Assembly: GCF_014191255.1 (NCBI RefSeq)
Contig: NZ_JACHWH010000004.1
Span: forward strand, 175,001 to 239,000
Reading direction: 5' to 3'
From: Amycolatopsis bartoniae
GTDB lineage: Bacteria > Actinomycetota > Actinomycetes > Mycobacteriales > Pseudonocardiaceae
DNA length: 64,000 nt
Shown here: piece by piece, positions 50,122 through 60,380 of the stretch
Numbering within the stretch: position 1 is the first letter of the stretch
Layout of the letters: each line of letters begins with the position of its first letter
The notes under the pieces: generated by a model
What the model was told of the DNA's origin: nothing
The model's database searches: none
The model's input: the letters and a program-made list of their open reading frames with translations, nothing else
Position numbers and translations under genes: made by a program

Positions 50122-51527
50122 CCGTTCCCATCACCGCGCAGAACTCCACCACCGGTGGCGGTGTCTTCGACAGCTGGCACCAGGTGGCCGACTCGGTCGG
50201 CAAGGTCCAGAACGCACACGGCGGCGACCTGGCCGCCGTCAGCGTCGAGCTGGGCATCAACGTCGTCAGCGCGGTGCTCGACACCGTCGCGTTCGCCATG
50301 GACCCGTTCGCGAAGCTGATCGCGGCCGGTCTGGGCTGGCTGATCGAGCACGTCTCGTTCCTCAAGTGGCCGCTGGACCAGGTCGCGGGCAATCCGGCCG
50401 AGGTCACGAAGATCGCCAACGAACTGCACAAGATCGGCGAGTCGCTGCGGCTGACGGGCACCGACCTGGACTCGGCGCTGCAGTCGACGATCACCCACTG
50501 GCAGGGCTCCGGCTACGACAGCTTCAAGAAGTCGATCGACGACCGGAAGGGCTGGATCGACGCCAACGCCAAGGCTTCCGACGTCGCGGGCTACATGGTG
50601 GAGACCACCGGCGCCCTCATCGGGGCGGTGCGCTCGCTGCTGCGCGACATCATCACGACGATCCTGGGCGACATCATCGCCACGATGCTGATCGCCCTCG
50701 CGCTGGCGCCGGTCACGTTCGGCGCGTCGGTCGTCGCCGCGGTGGGCGAGGTGGTCGTCACGGTCAGCGTGCAGGTCGCCGCGATGGCGGCGAAGCTCGC
50801 CAAGGTCGTCGCCTACGCCGGCCGCACCGTGGCCCGGCTGGCCGAGCTCGCGAAGCTGGTCAAGCCGCGGGCGGGCGCCGGCAACGCCGGGCACGAGCTG
50901 AACACCCTGCCCAGCAGTGCCACCACCGGCGGCGGGCACACCGTCAGTGCGCCACCGAACTTCTCGCGGCCGTTCACGGGCAACAACCGCCCGAACCCGA
51001 ACGCCCAGCCGGCGCCGGGCACCGGTGGCACCGTGCCCAACTTCTCCCGGCCGTTCACCGGCAACAACCGCCCGAACCCCAACACGCAACCCGCGCCGAA
51101 CACCGGTGGCACCGTGCCCAACTTCTCGCGGCCGTTCACCGGCGACAACCGGCCGAACCCGAACGCCCAGCCGGCCCCGAACGCCACCCCGCACCCGAAC
51201 CCGGCGCCCAACCCCGCGCCGAACCCGCGGCCGTCGCCGTCGTCGCACTTGAGCTCGCAGGACATCTCGATGATCAAGAAGCACGAAAACTGGCTCAAGA
51301 CGAAGTTCGGTGACGGCAACGCGAAGATGAAGTGGGTCGACACCTGGCTCAAGAACAACGCGCCGGACTACTACCCGATGCTCAAGGCGCTCTCGGACGC
51401 CAAGAGTTCCAAGAACTTCGTCGGCTGGGCGGGCAAGGACATCGTGCAGGTCGACCGCGGCCTCACGGACATCCAGACCCAGGCGGAGGCCGCCTGGCAG
51501 CAGGAACAGCAGGCACACCAGCAGTGA
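50118..51527 (+). CDS. WXG-containing multidomain type VII secretion substrate
   Basis: A 469-residue protein of unknown activity. Residues ~95-160 form a WXG100-like hairpin with W128-Q-G130. Residues ~175-225 are strongly hydrophobic (DIIATMLIALALAPVTFGASVVAAVGEVVV) and could insert into a membrane. Residues 281-355 are three 27-residue Pro/Asn-rich repeats, and ~365-469 form a separate charged domain (DISMIKKHENWLKTKFGDGNAKMKWVDTWLKN...). No signal peptide is present. The layout resembles ESX-exported polymorphic effectors with N-terminal export domain, linker and C-terminal payload. The payload matches no toxin family I know, and no immunity gene follows. Confidence 0.72.
   Translation: MTVPITAQNSTTGGGVFDSWHQVADSVGKVQNAHGGDLAAVSVELGINVVSAVLDTVAFAMDPFAKLIAAGLGWLIEHVSFLKWPLDQVAGNPAEVTKIANELHKIGESLRLTGTDLDSALQSTITHWQGSGYDSFKKSIDDRKGWIDANAKASDVAGYMVETTGALIGAVRSLLRDIITTILGDIIATMLIALALAPVTFGASVVAAVGEVVVTVSVQVAAMAAKLAKVVAYAGRTVARLAELAKLVKPRAGAGNAGHELNTLPSSATTGGGHTVSAPPNFSRPFTGNNRPNPNAQPAPGTGGTVPNFSRPFTGNNRPNPNTQPAPNTGGTVPNFSRPFTGDNRPNPNAQPAPNATPHPNPAPNPAPNPRPSPSSHLSSQDISMIKKHENWLKTKFGDGNAKMKWVDTWLKNNAPDYYPMLKALSDAKSSKNFVGWAGKDIVQVDRGLTDIQTQAEAAWQQEQQAHQQ
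50958..51182 (+). repeat. In-frame 81-bp tandem repeat (2.8 copies)
   Basis: Units begin at 50958, 51039 and 51120, each encoding a 27-residue NFSRPFTGNNRPNPN-type unit followed by a GTGGTVP-like joint. Copies differ mainly at third positions plus a few residues (N to D, A to T), so they are conserved as protein. Confidence 0.92.
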
Positions 51528-51530
51528 GCC

Positions 51531-51557
51531 CCCGGGCGCCGCTGGTCGGCGCCCGGG
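51531..51557. terminator. Hairpin between convergent T7SS substrate and adaptor genes
   Basis: CCCGGGCGCC (51531-51540) pairs perfectly with GGCGCCCGGG (51548-51557) around a 7-nt loop, 3 bp after the substrate gene stop. No T-run; likely bidirectional. Confidence 0.65.
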
Positions 51558-51563
51558 AACCGT

Positions 51564-53075
51564 TCAGCCCCGCCGCGGGCCACCTCCGCCGACGAGGCCA
51601 CGCGTGCTGGTGTTCGACGTCGGCAGCGGGTCGTCCAGGTTCGCCAGCACGACCTGATCCCCCGCGTTCAGCCCCGACTTGATCTCGGTGACGGACGCGC
51701 CCACCACGCCGACGGTGACGCGCTTGGTCTGCGTCTTGCCGTCCACGAGCGTGGTGACGAAAGCGTTTGCGCCCGTCAGGTGCACCGCCGACGTCGGCAC
51801 CGTGACCGCCGCGTTCGCGGTGCTCGTGATGATCGACACCGACGCCGTCGCGCCCGGGAAGAGCTGGCCGCCCGAGGGCAGCGAGATCGTCACGGGGTAG
51901 CTCGGGGAACCACCCGAAGTGGTGGACGCGAGCAGCCCGATCGACGTGACCTGCCCGGAGATCGGCTTGCCGCTGCCGTCCGGGGTCACGGTCGCCCGCT
52001 GCCCCGGCTTGATCTGCCCGGCCTGCAGGTCGCTGACCGCCGTGGTCACCTGGTCCTCGCCCGGCCCGAACACCACGACGTGCTCCGACGAGGACGCCGT
52101 CTGCCCCTGGGTGAAGCCGATCTCGCCGACGGTGCCCGCGATCGGGCTCACCAGTGTCGCGGCGGCGAGGTTCTGCTGCGCGACGGCCACCTGCGCGTCC
52201 GCCGCGTCGATCGCGGCCTGGTCGGCGGCGAGCTGCTCGGCCGAGGCCGGGGTGCTCGTCTTCGTGCTGCCGCCGGAGGACTTGCCGCCGCTGGAGCCGC
52301 TGGAGGACTTGCCGCTGCTCGACGGCGCCTTGCTCGTCGGCTGCGGCGTGGTGCTGCGCGGCTCGGTGCTCGACGCCGCGTTCTTCGCCAGCGTCGCGGA
52401 CAACGCGTTCTCGGCGTCCGCGAGCTTCTGCTCGTCGACCGCCGTGGTGTGCTGGGCGTCCTGCGCCTCCTGGATCGCCGTCGTGCACGCGTCGACGGTG
52501 TCCTGGCTCTGCGCCTTCTCCGCATCGGCGTCGACGACCGTCTTGCACGCCTTCTCCTGCGCGGCGACCGCCGCCGAGGCCGCGGTCAGGTCCAGGTCCA
52601 CCTGGTGCTGCGCCGAGGTCACGGCCTCCTGCTGCGTCTTGAGGTCCGACGGCGCCGAGGCTGCCGTGACGTACAACGCCGGAATGGCCCGGGTGCCCGA
52701 GGTCGCGCTGGCCTGCCCCGTCTGGTCCGCGGCGAGCTTCGCCTGCGCGGTGGCCAAAGTGGACTGTGCGGACGCGACCTGGTCCTGCAACGACGTGGTG
52801 TCCAACTGCGCCAGCGTCTGCCCCGCGGTCACCTGCTGCCCGACCTGCACGGGGATCGACGCGACCTGACCGCTCACCGGGAACGACAGGGTCGCGTTGT
52901 CGACCGGCTCGATCGTGCCCGTCGTGTCGAGGGTCGCCGTGACCGCCGCGGGTGCGGCCGTCGCCGTGCGGTAGCCCGGCGCGGAAGACGCCGAGGTGGC
53001 CCAGAAGACCGCGCCACCCGCGACGACCACCACCGCGACCACCACGGTGACGATCCGTCTGGTGCGCTTAGCCAT
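51564..53075 (-). CDS. Membrane fusion (periplasmic adaptor-like) protein 2
   Basis: A 503-residue HlyD/MacA-family adaptor with one N-terminal helix (residues ~8-30). SGQVASIPVQVGQQVTAGQTLAQLDTTSLQDQVASAQSTLATAQAKL is the lipoyl half-motif plus the start of a long coiled-coil hairpin, about 200 residues with a Ser/Gly/Lys-rich insertion (SSGKSSSGSSGGKSSGGS). The second lipoyl half (LVSPIAGTVGEIGFTQGQTA) and beta domains follow. It ends with the short tail RGLVGGGGPRRG. It overlaps the DUF5666 gene by 8 bp and is the last gene of the MacB-like operon. Two divergent adaptors in one operon are unusual. Confidence 0.88.
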   Translation of the reverse strand: MAKRTRRIVTVVVAVVVVAGGAVFWATSASSAPGYRTATAAPAAVTATLDTTGTIEPVDNATLSFPVSGQVASIPVQVGQQVTAGQTLAQLDTTSLQDQVASAQSTLATAQAKLAADQTGQASATSGTRAIPALYVTAASAPSDLKTQQEAVTSAQHQVDLDLTAASAAVAAQEKACKTVVDADAEKAQSQDTVDACTTAIQEAQDAQHTTAVDEQKLADAENALSATLAKNAASSTEPRSTTPQPTSKAPSSSGKSSSGSSGGKSSGGSTKTSTPASAEQLAADQAAIDAADAQVAVAQQNLAAATLVSPIAGTVGEIGFTQGQTASSSEHVVVFGPGEDQVTTAVSDLQAGQIKPGQRATVTPDGSGKPISGQVTSIGLLASTTSGGSPSYPVTISLPSGGQLFPGATASVSIITSTANAAVTVPTSAVHLTGANAFVTTLVDGKTQTKRVTVGVVGASVTEIKSGLNAGDQVVLANLDDPLPTSNTSTRGLVGGGGPRRG

Positions 53076-53844
53076 TCCCGCCCCCGTTCTGCCCGCGGTT
53101 CCCGCCGAAGCCCGTCGTGCACCCGTTGGCCCCGGCCTGGCTGATCGAGATCGTCTGCGCGGTCACCGCGCCGGTGTCGTCGGCCTTCCCGGTCGCCGTG
53201 ACGCATTCGCCGACCTTGAGCGCGCTCGCGTCCGCGGACTGCGACTTCGTGTAGGTCGTGGTGGCGTCGACCGTGACCTGCACGCTCGTCGTGGCACCGG
53301 TCTGCCGGTTGTCCTGCTCCACGGTGAACCCGGTGCCGCTGACCGCGGTCACCTTGCCGAACGCACCCCCGAAGCCGCCGCGGCCCGGGTTGTTCGTGCC
53401 CGACGGGCGCGGTGCGGCGCTTCCGCTTCCGTTCTGCGGGCGCATCCCGCCGCCGCCGCCGAAGCCGCCGTTGCAGGCCCCGTTCACCGGCGCGCTGATC
53501 TGGACCGACTTCGCGGCGACCGGGGTGCCGGTGCCGTTCACGACCACGCACGACCCGGTGGTGACGTCGGCGAGCGTGGCCGCCACGCGGTCGGTGAACG
53601 TGGTGCTGCCGGAGAAGTTCACCGTCACCTGGCCGTCGGTCTGGTTCTGCACCTCGATGGTCGATCCGCCGACCTGGGCCACGGTGCCGGACGCCGCGGG
53701 GCCGCGGTTCGCCCCCGCCGCCCCGGATGCCTGCGTCTGACCGGCCGGGGCAGCGGCGGTGGTGCCGCTGTCCGAAGAGCCGCAGGCGGCGAGGGTGAGC
53801 GCGAGCGCTCCACCCGCGACGATGAGCAAGCTGCGTCGCAACAT
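53068..53844 (-). CDS. DUF5666-type lipoprotein
   Basis: A 258-residue lipoprotein whose signal peptide ends at LTLAAC. The mature part has two similar beta domains of about 65 residues: SGTVAQVGGSTIEVQNQTDGQVTVNFSGSTTF and, after a Gly-rich linker, GKVTAVSGTGFTVEQDNRQTGATTSVQVTVDATTTYTK, each ending in a conserved VGxCVxxxG segment (TTGSCVVVNGTG; KVGECVTATGKA). This matches the DUF5666 pattern. It lies between the ABC permease (10 bp upstream) and the second adaptor, suggesting an extracytoplasmic part of the transporter. Confidence 0.82.
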   Translation of the reverse strand: MLRRSLLIVAGGALALTLAACGSSDSGTTAAAPAGQTQASGAAGANRGPAASGTVAQVGGSTIEVQNQTDGQVTVNFSGSTTFTDRVAATLADVTTGSCVVVNGTGTPVAAKSVQISAPVNGACNGGFGGGGGMRPQNGSGSAAPRPSGTNNPGRGGFGGAFGKVTAVSGTGFTVEQDNRQTGATTSVQVTVDATTTYTKSQSADASALKVGECVTATGKADDTGAVTAQTISISQAGANGCTTGFGGNRGQNGGGNG

Positions 53845-53854
53845 GTTTCCTCCG

Positions 53855-55093
53855 TTACTCGCTGCGCAGGGCGTCGATCGGGGCGAGCCGGGCCGCGCGG
53901 CTCGCGGGGTAGACGCCGAAGACGAGGCCGATCGCGATCGCGGTGAGGATCGCGACGGCGGTGGCCGAGGGGCTGATCGAGATCTGGATCGAGATCAGGT
54001 GCGGCAGGGCCAGTGCGCCGGCGATGCCCAGCAGCGCGCCGAGCAGTCCGCCGGCGAGCCCGAGCACCGACGCCTCCACCATGAACTGCCTGCGGATCAC
54101 CACGGGACTCGCGCCGACCGCCTTGCGGAGGCCGATTTCGCGGATCCGCTCGGTGACCGACACGAGCATGATGTTCATGACCCCGATTCCGCCGACCAGC
54201 AGCGAGATCGCGGCGACCCCGCCCAGCAGCAGGGTCAGCGTCTGGCTCACCGAACTGGCGGTGGACAGCAGCGACTCCTGGCTTGCGATGGTGAAGTCGG
54301 CGGCCGCGGAGTCGGTGATGTGGTGCAGCGCCAGCAGTTCCTGGTTCGCCTCCTGGTAGGCGGCGGACAGCGTGTCCGAAGTGGTCGCCTCCAGGTAGAT
54401 CGACTGCACCGACGTGCGGGTACTGCCGCCGATCAGCCGGTCGGCGGCCGTGCTCATGGGTACGAGCGCGGTGTCGTCCTGGTTCTGCGCGGACGACGTG
54501 CCGGCCGAGGTCAGCACGCCGACGACGGAGAACGGCGTGGTGCCGATGGTCACCGTCCGGCCGACCGCGTTGCCCGCCGTGCCGAACAGCTCCTCCGCGG
54601 TGGAGGGCCCGAGCACCACGACGGCGGCTTCACCCGTCTCGTCGGCGTCGGTCAGAAAACGGCCCTGCGCAACGGTTCTCGCCCGCACCCCGAGCCACGC
54701 CGGAGTCGTGCCGACCACCGAGGTCGTCCACGTCGTGGACCCCGCGGCCAGTTCGGAACTCTTGCTCGTCGTGGGCGCGACCGCGGCGATGTCCGGCGCC
54801 ACGCCGGGTGCGGCGAGCGCGTTCGCGTCGTGCACCGTGAGCGTGGTGGCCGAACCGCTGCCGCCTCGGACGCCGGTGGTGCTGCTCGTGCTGCTCCCCG
54901 GCGACACGACGAGCAGGTTCGTGCCCAGCGAGTTGATCGCCGACGCGACCTGCGCCTGCGCGCCCTCGCCGAGGCCGACGGTGAGGATCACCGCGGCGAT
55001 GCCGATCAGGATGCCGAGCATCGTCAGCCCCGAGCGCAACCGGTGCGAGCGGATCGCTTCGAGGCTCGTGCGGAGCGTTTCCAGCCAGCTCAC
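53855..55093 (-). CDS. MacB-like ABC transporter permease
   Basis: A 412-residue permease with an N-terminal helix (RLRSGLTMLGILIGIAAVILTVGLGEG), a ~200-residue extracytoplasmic MacB-type domain, and three C-terminal FtsX-type helices (LLLGGVAAISLLVGGIGVMNIMLVSVTERIREIGLRKAVGA is the conserved block). Such permeases are mechanotransmitters that move substrate outside the membrane. GTG 55093 overlaps the ATPase stop (GTGA). Confidence 0.93.
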   Translation of the reverse strand: MSWLETLRTSLEAIRSHRLRSGLTMLGILIGIAAVILTVGLGEGAQAQVASAINSLGTNLLVVSPGSSTSSTTGVRGGSGSATTLTVHDANALAAPGVAPDIAAVAPTTSKSSELAAGSTTWTTSVVGTTPAWLGVRARTVAQGRFLTDADETGEAAVVVLGPSTAEELFGTAGNAVGRTVTIGTTPFSVVGVLTSAGTSSAQNQDDTALVPMSTAADRLIGGSTRTSVQSIYLEATTSDTLSAAYQEANQELLALHHITDSAAADFTIASQESLLSTASSVSQTLTLLLGGVAAISLLVGGIGVMNIMLVSVTERIREIGLRKAVGASPVVIRRQFMVEASVLGLAGGLLGALLGIAGALALPHLISIQISISPSATAVAILTAIAIGLVFGVYPASRAARLAPIDALRSE

Positions 55094-55797
55094 GCGATCA
55101 CCCCCGTATCGGCCAGCGCGGTGTCGGTCTCGATCAGCCCGTCCCGCAGGCGCACCACGCGGTTCGCGTGCGCGGCGACCTCCTCCTCGTGCGTGATCAG
55201 CACGATGGTGTGACCGACCTGGTTGAGCTCGCGGAACACCGACAGCACGTCCGCGGTGGCGGCCGAGTCCAGCGCACCGGTGGGCTCGTCGGCGAGCACC
55301 ATCGACGGCCGGTTCACCAGCGCGCGGGCCAGCGCGACGCGGGACTGCTGCCCGCCGGACAGCTCGTTCGGCCGGTGCTCGACCCGGTCGCCGAGCCCGA
55401 CTCGTTGCAGCAGCTCGATCGCGCGCGCCTTGCGCTCGGCGCGTTTGATGCCCGCGTAGCAGAGCGGCAGCTCGACGTTGCGCCATGCCGGCAGTCCCGG
55501 CAGCAGGTTGAACTGCTGGAACACGAAGCCGATGCGGCGGTTGCGGATCGCCGCGAGCTCCAGTTCGGACAGGCCGCTCACGTCCTCGCCGGCGAGCGCG
55601 TAGCTGCCGGTGCTGAGCAGGTCGAGGCAGCCGAGGATGTGCATGAGCGTCGACTTGCCGGAGCCCGACGGCCCCATGATCGCGACGTACTCGCCTTCCT
55701 CGACGCGCAGCGAAACCCCGCGCAGCGCCTCGACCTCCACCACGCCGGTCGAGTAGACCTTGCGCACGTCTCGTACGTCGATGACGGGGACGCTCAT
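55090..55797 (-). CDS. MacB/LolD-like ABC transporter ATPase
   Basis: A 235-residue ATPase with Walker A MGPSGSGKSTL, Q-loop FVFQQFNLL, signature LSGGQQSRVALARAL, Walker B VLADEPTGALD and H-loop ITHEEEV. The sequence after the Q-loop and the signature spacing match the MacB/LolD/FtsE group. It overlaps the adaptor gene upstream and the permease downstream by 4 bp each. Confidence 0.95.
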   Translation of the reverse strand: MSVPVIDVRDVRKVYSTGVVEVEALRGVSLRVEEGEYVAIMGPSGSGKSTLMHILGCLDLLSTGSYALAGEDVSGLSELELAAIRNRRIGFVFQQFNLLPGLPAWRNVELPLCYAGIKRAERKARAIELLQRVGLGDRVEHRPNELSGGQQSRVALARALVNRPSMVLADEPTGALDSAATADVLSVFRELNQVGHTIVLITHEEEVAAHANRVVRLRDGLIETDTALADTGVIA

Positions 55798-57056
55798 CCG
55801 GAGAACCCGTTTCCAGTGCCGAAACCGCCAGTGCGGTTGCCGCCGCCGAAGCCACCGGTACCACCGGTGCCACCCGGTCCGCCGAAGCCGCCGGTGCCGC
55901 CGTTCCGGCCGCCGGTGCCGCCCGTTCCGCCGGTGCGCTGGGTCCCGCCACCGGTGACCATCACCTGCTCCCCTTCGGACAGTCCACTGAGGACCTGGAT
56001 CATCCCGTTGGAGGTCTGCCCGAGCTGGACGGTCCTGCTGGTCTGCTTGCCGTCGGTCATCACGTCGACGGTCGCCTGACTGCCGTTGTAGTGCACGGCG
56101 GTCGCGGGGATGGTGAGCACGTCGGTCAGCTGCTTGACCACGATCGAGACGGTGGCGCTCGCGCCCGCGATGAGCCCGGTGGGGCTGCCCGTGACGGTGA
56201 TGGTGACCGGGTAGCTGGGCACGGAGGTGGAGCCGCTCGCCATCACGGCGACGGTGCTCACGGTGCCGTAGACCGGCTGAGTCGCGCCGTTGGGCGTGAT
56301 CACGGCCTGGTCGCCCGTCTTGATCTGGCCCACCTCGGTGTCGTCGACGCTCGCGTTCACGATGTACGACCCGGTGGAGATCACCGTGATCTGCGCGGTG
56401 CTGCTGGAGCTGGACGACGAGGACGCGGCGCTCGCCGAACTGCCGCCCTGTCCACCGGCCTGCCCACCCGAGCCGCTGCCGGACGACGACGCCGAGTTGC
56501 TGCTACTGCCCGACCCGCCGGCGGAAACCTGTTGTCCCACCGTGAGGTTGACCGCCGCGACGGTGCCCGCGATGGGCGAGGTCAGCGTGGCTTCGGAAAG
56601 CGCTGTCTGCGCGTTGTCGAGCTGGTTCTGGGCCGCGGTGATCGACGCCTCGTCCGCCTCGATCTGCGCCGAGGACGCGCCGTTCGACTGGTCGGACGAC
56701 AGCTTCGACTGGTCCGAGGCGAGGCTGGACCTGGCCTGCGCCACGCTCGCCGACAGCGACGCGGACTGCACGGTCGCCAGCGCCTGCCCGGCGGTGACCT
56801 GCTGGCCCACGGTCACGTTCACGGCGGTCACCTGCCCGGACACCCCGAAGTTCAGGTCGCTGCGCTGCGCCGGTTCGATCGTGCCCGACGACGAGACCGT
56901 CTGTTTCAACGTCGTCGTGCTGGCCGCCACCAGCCGGTACGACGGTGCGGCGGCGGGCCGCGTGAGCACCCACGTCGTGATCCCGGCGGCCACCAGCACC
57001 ACCACGACGACGGTGCCGTAGACCCACCGTCTCTTCCTGCGAAGCCTGCTCAGCAC
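55794..57056 (-). CDS. Membrane fusion (periplasmic adaptor-like) protein 1
   Basis: A 420-residue MacA-like adaptor, first gene of the operon. One membrane helix at residues ~12-32 (WVYGTVVVVVLVAAGITTWVL) is followed by SGQVTAVNVTVGQQVTAGQALATVQ, a short coiled-coil hairpin, and LTSPIAGTVAAVNLTVGQQVSAGG. Low-complexity Ser/Gly inserts occur near 175-215. The C-terminus is a Gly/Thr-rich tail of about 50 residues (TGGTGGRNGGTGGFGG...). It differs clearly from adaptor 2 in tail and hairpin length. The upstream hairpin at 57082-57114 sits in its leader. Confidence 0.88.
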   Translation of the reverse strand: MLSRLRRKRRWVYGTVVVVVLVAAGITTWVLTRPAAAPSYRLVAASTTTLKQTVSSSGTIEPAQRSDLNFGVSGQVTAVNVTVGQQVTAGQALATVQSASLSASVAQARSSLASDQSKLSSDQSNGASSAQIEADEASITAAQNQLDNAQTALSEATLTSPIAGTVAAVNLTVGQQVSAGGSGSSSNSASSSGSGSGGQAGGQGGSSASAASSSSSSSSTAQITVISTGSYIVNASVDDTEVGQIKTGDQAVITPNGATQPVYGTVSTVAVMASGSTSVPSYPVTITVTGSPTGLIAGASATVSIVVKQLTDVLTIPATAVHYNGSQATVDVMTDGKQTSRTVQLGQTSNGMIQVLSGLSEGEQVMVTGGGTQRTGGTGGTGGRNGGTGGFGGPGGTGGTGGFGGGNRTGGFGTGNGFSG

Positions 57057-57081
57057 CGCGACCTTCTCTCCTGCGCCAAGA

Positions 57082-57114
57082 AGAATGACCGGCGAAAGCT
57101 TCGCCGGTCATTCT
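57082..57114. terminator. Perfect 15-bp hairpin between trpS and the MacB-like operon
   Basis: AGAATGACCGGCGAA (57082-57096) pairs with the reverse complement at 57100-57114 around a 3-nt loop. It lies after the trpS stop and 25 bp before the adaptor start on the same strand. It may be the trpS terminator, or an operator or attenuator for the downstream operon. The following bases (TCTTGG) give only a weak T-run. Confidence 0.6.
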
Positions 57115-57189
57115 GAGGCGCGTCTGAGAAAAGCCGCTTTCCAGCTGTGAATCAGCTATGTGTTTCCGGGGAATTCGGTAAAAAGGGGC

Positions 57190-59131
<1,942 letters not shown>

Positions 59132-59201
59132 AAGTCCAGGCTATGAGTTCATTGGCCTGCGCGGTCTACCGTTTCCGCCGAGATACCCCGAACGTGTAGG
59201 T

Positions 59202-60224
59202 ATGCCGCTGCCTCGTGCCGGAACCACGCCGAACTGGTTCGCCTCGGTGATGGGAACCGGGATCGTCGCCAACGCCGTCCCCGTCCTGCCCGTGCACCCG
59301 CCGGGGCTGCGTGGTGCCGCGACCGTCGTCTGGGCGTTCGCGGCGGGCTGGCTGGTGGTGCTGTGCGGGGCGATGGGCCGGGAGTGGTGGCGCAACGCGT
59401 CCGGCCAGCTGGCGCATCTGCGGGACCCCGTTCTGGCGCATTTCTGGGGTGCGCCGCCGATGGCGCTGCTGACCGTTGGCGCGGGGACGCTCGCGCTGGG
59501 ACGGGACTGGATCGGGTTGCCCGCGGCGCTCGTGGTGGCGTGGGTGCTGTGGAGCGCAGGCACCGCGCTGGGTCTGGTGACGGCCGTCGGGCTGCCGTAC
59601 CGGATGATCATGGGCCGCGTCGGGGACGGCGAGGCGTTCGGCGGGTGGCTGATGCCGGTGGTGCCGCCGATGGTGTCCGCGGCGACGGGCGCCGCGCTGG
59701 TGCCGCACCTGCCCGCCGGACAGGCCCGGTTGACGATGGTGCTGGGCTGTTACGCACTGTTCGGGGTGAGCCTGTTCGCGACGCTGGCGCTGCTGCCGTT
59801 GATCTGGCAGAGCCTCGTGCGCGGCGGGCCCGGTTCGGCGCCGACGGTGTGGCTGGTGCTGGGGCCGCTGGGCCAGTCGATCACGGCGGCGAACCTGCTG
59901 GGGACGGTCGCGCCGTTCGGTTCGGCGGGGCGGTTGCTGGGCCTCGTGTACGGCGTGCCGACGTGGGGGTTCGCGATGCTGTGGCTGGTGCTGGCGGCGG
60001 CGGTCGTCCTGCGGGCGGCGTTGCCGTTCTCACTGACGTGGTGGAGCTTCACGTTCCCGCTCGGTACCTGTGTGACGGGGACGTGCGCGCTGGCGGAGGC
60101 GACGGGTTCGGAGCTGTTCGCCGCCTCGGCGGTGGTGCTGTACCTGCTGCTGGTGGCCCTGTGGGCGACGGTCGCCGTCGGCACGGCGACCCAGGCGTGG
60201 TCTCGCCCGGCGGCGGGCGTGTGA
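59202..60224 (+). CDS. TDT-family transporter (TehA/Mae1-like, tellurite/dicarboxylate/sulfite group)
   Basis: A 340-residue membrane protein with ten predicted helices. TTPNWFASVMGTGIVANAVPVLP is the typical first-helix motif of TDT proteins, and LGPLGQSITAANLLG and WWSFTFPLGTCVTGTCALAEATG near the end are family signatures. Members act as anion channels or exporters for malate, sulfite or chloride. It is divergent from a LysR gene, a common pairing. Substrate not predictable. Confidence 0.88.
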   Translation: MPLPRAGTTPNWFASVMGTGIVANAVPVLPVHPPGLRGAATVVWAFAAGWLVVLCGAMGREWWRNASGQLAHLRDPVLAHFWGAPPMALLTVGAGTLALGRDWIGLPAALVVAWVLWSAGTALGLVTAVGLPYRMIMGRVGDGEAFGGWLMPVVPPMVSAATGAALVPHLPAGQARLTMVLGCYALFGVSLFATLALLPLIWQSLVRGGPGSAPTVWLVLGPLGQSITAANLLGTVAPFGSAGRLLGLVYGVPTWGFAMLWLVLAAAVVLRAALPFSLTWWSFTFPLGTCVTGTCALAEATGSELFAASAVVLYLLLVALWATVAVGTATQAWSRPAAGV

Positions 60225-60230
60225 CCGGCC

Positions 60231-60380
60231 TCAGGCAGTCGGGCGCTGGTAGGCGTCTGCCCCGCAGCGGCCGGGCTGGCTTCAGGCCGTCGGGCACCGG
60301 CCGGGGGCTCGGGTTCGCGGCCCGCGTGATTTTCGCCCGTCGGCGGGGTGGCCCGTCTCAGGCAGTCGGGCGCTGGTAGG
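60231..60380. repeat. Duplicated 3' end of the small membrane-protein gene
   Basis: A 23-bp sequence at 60358-60380, the last codons and stop of the minus-strand gene (YQRPTA-stop), is repeated exactly at 60231-60253. A diverged third copy of its core lies near 60281-60298. Spacing of the perfect copies is 127 bp. The rest of 60225-60357 shows no gene. Confidence 0.75.

Noticed and set aside
50958..51182. Tandem repeats as a possible CRISPR array
   Set aside because: Units are 81 bp without variable spacers and are in frame within a coding sequence.
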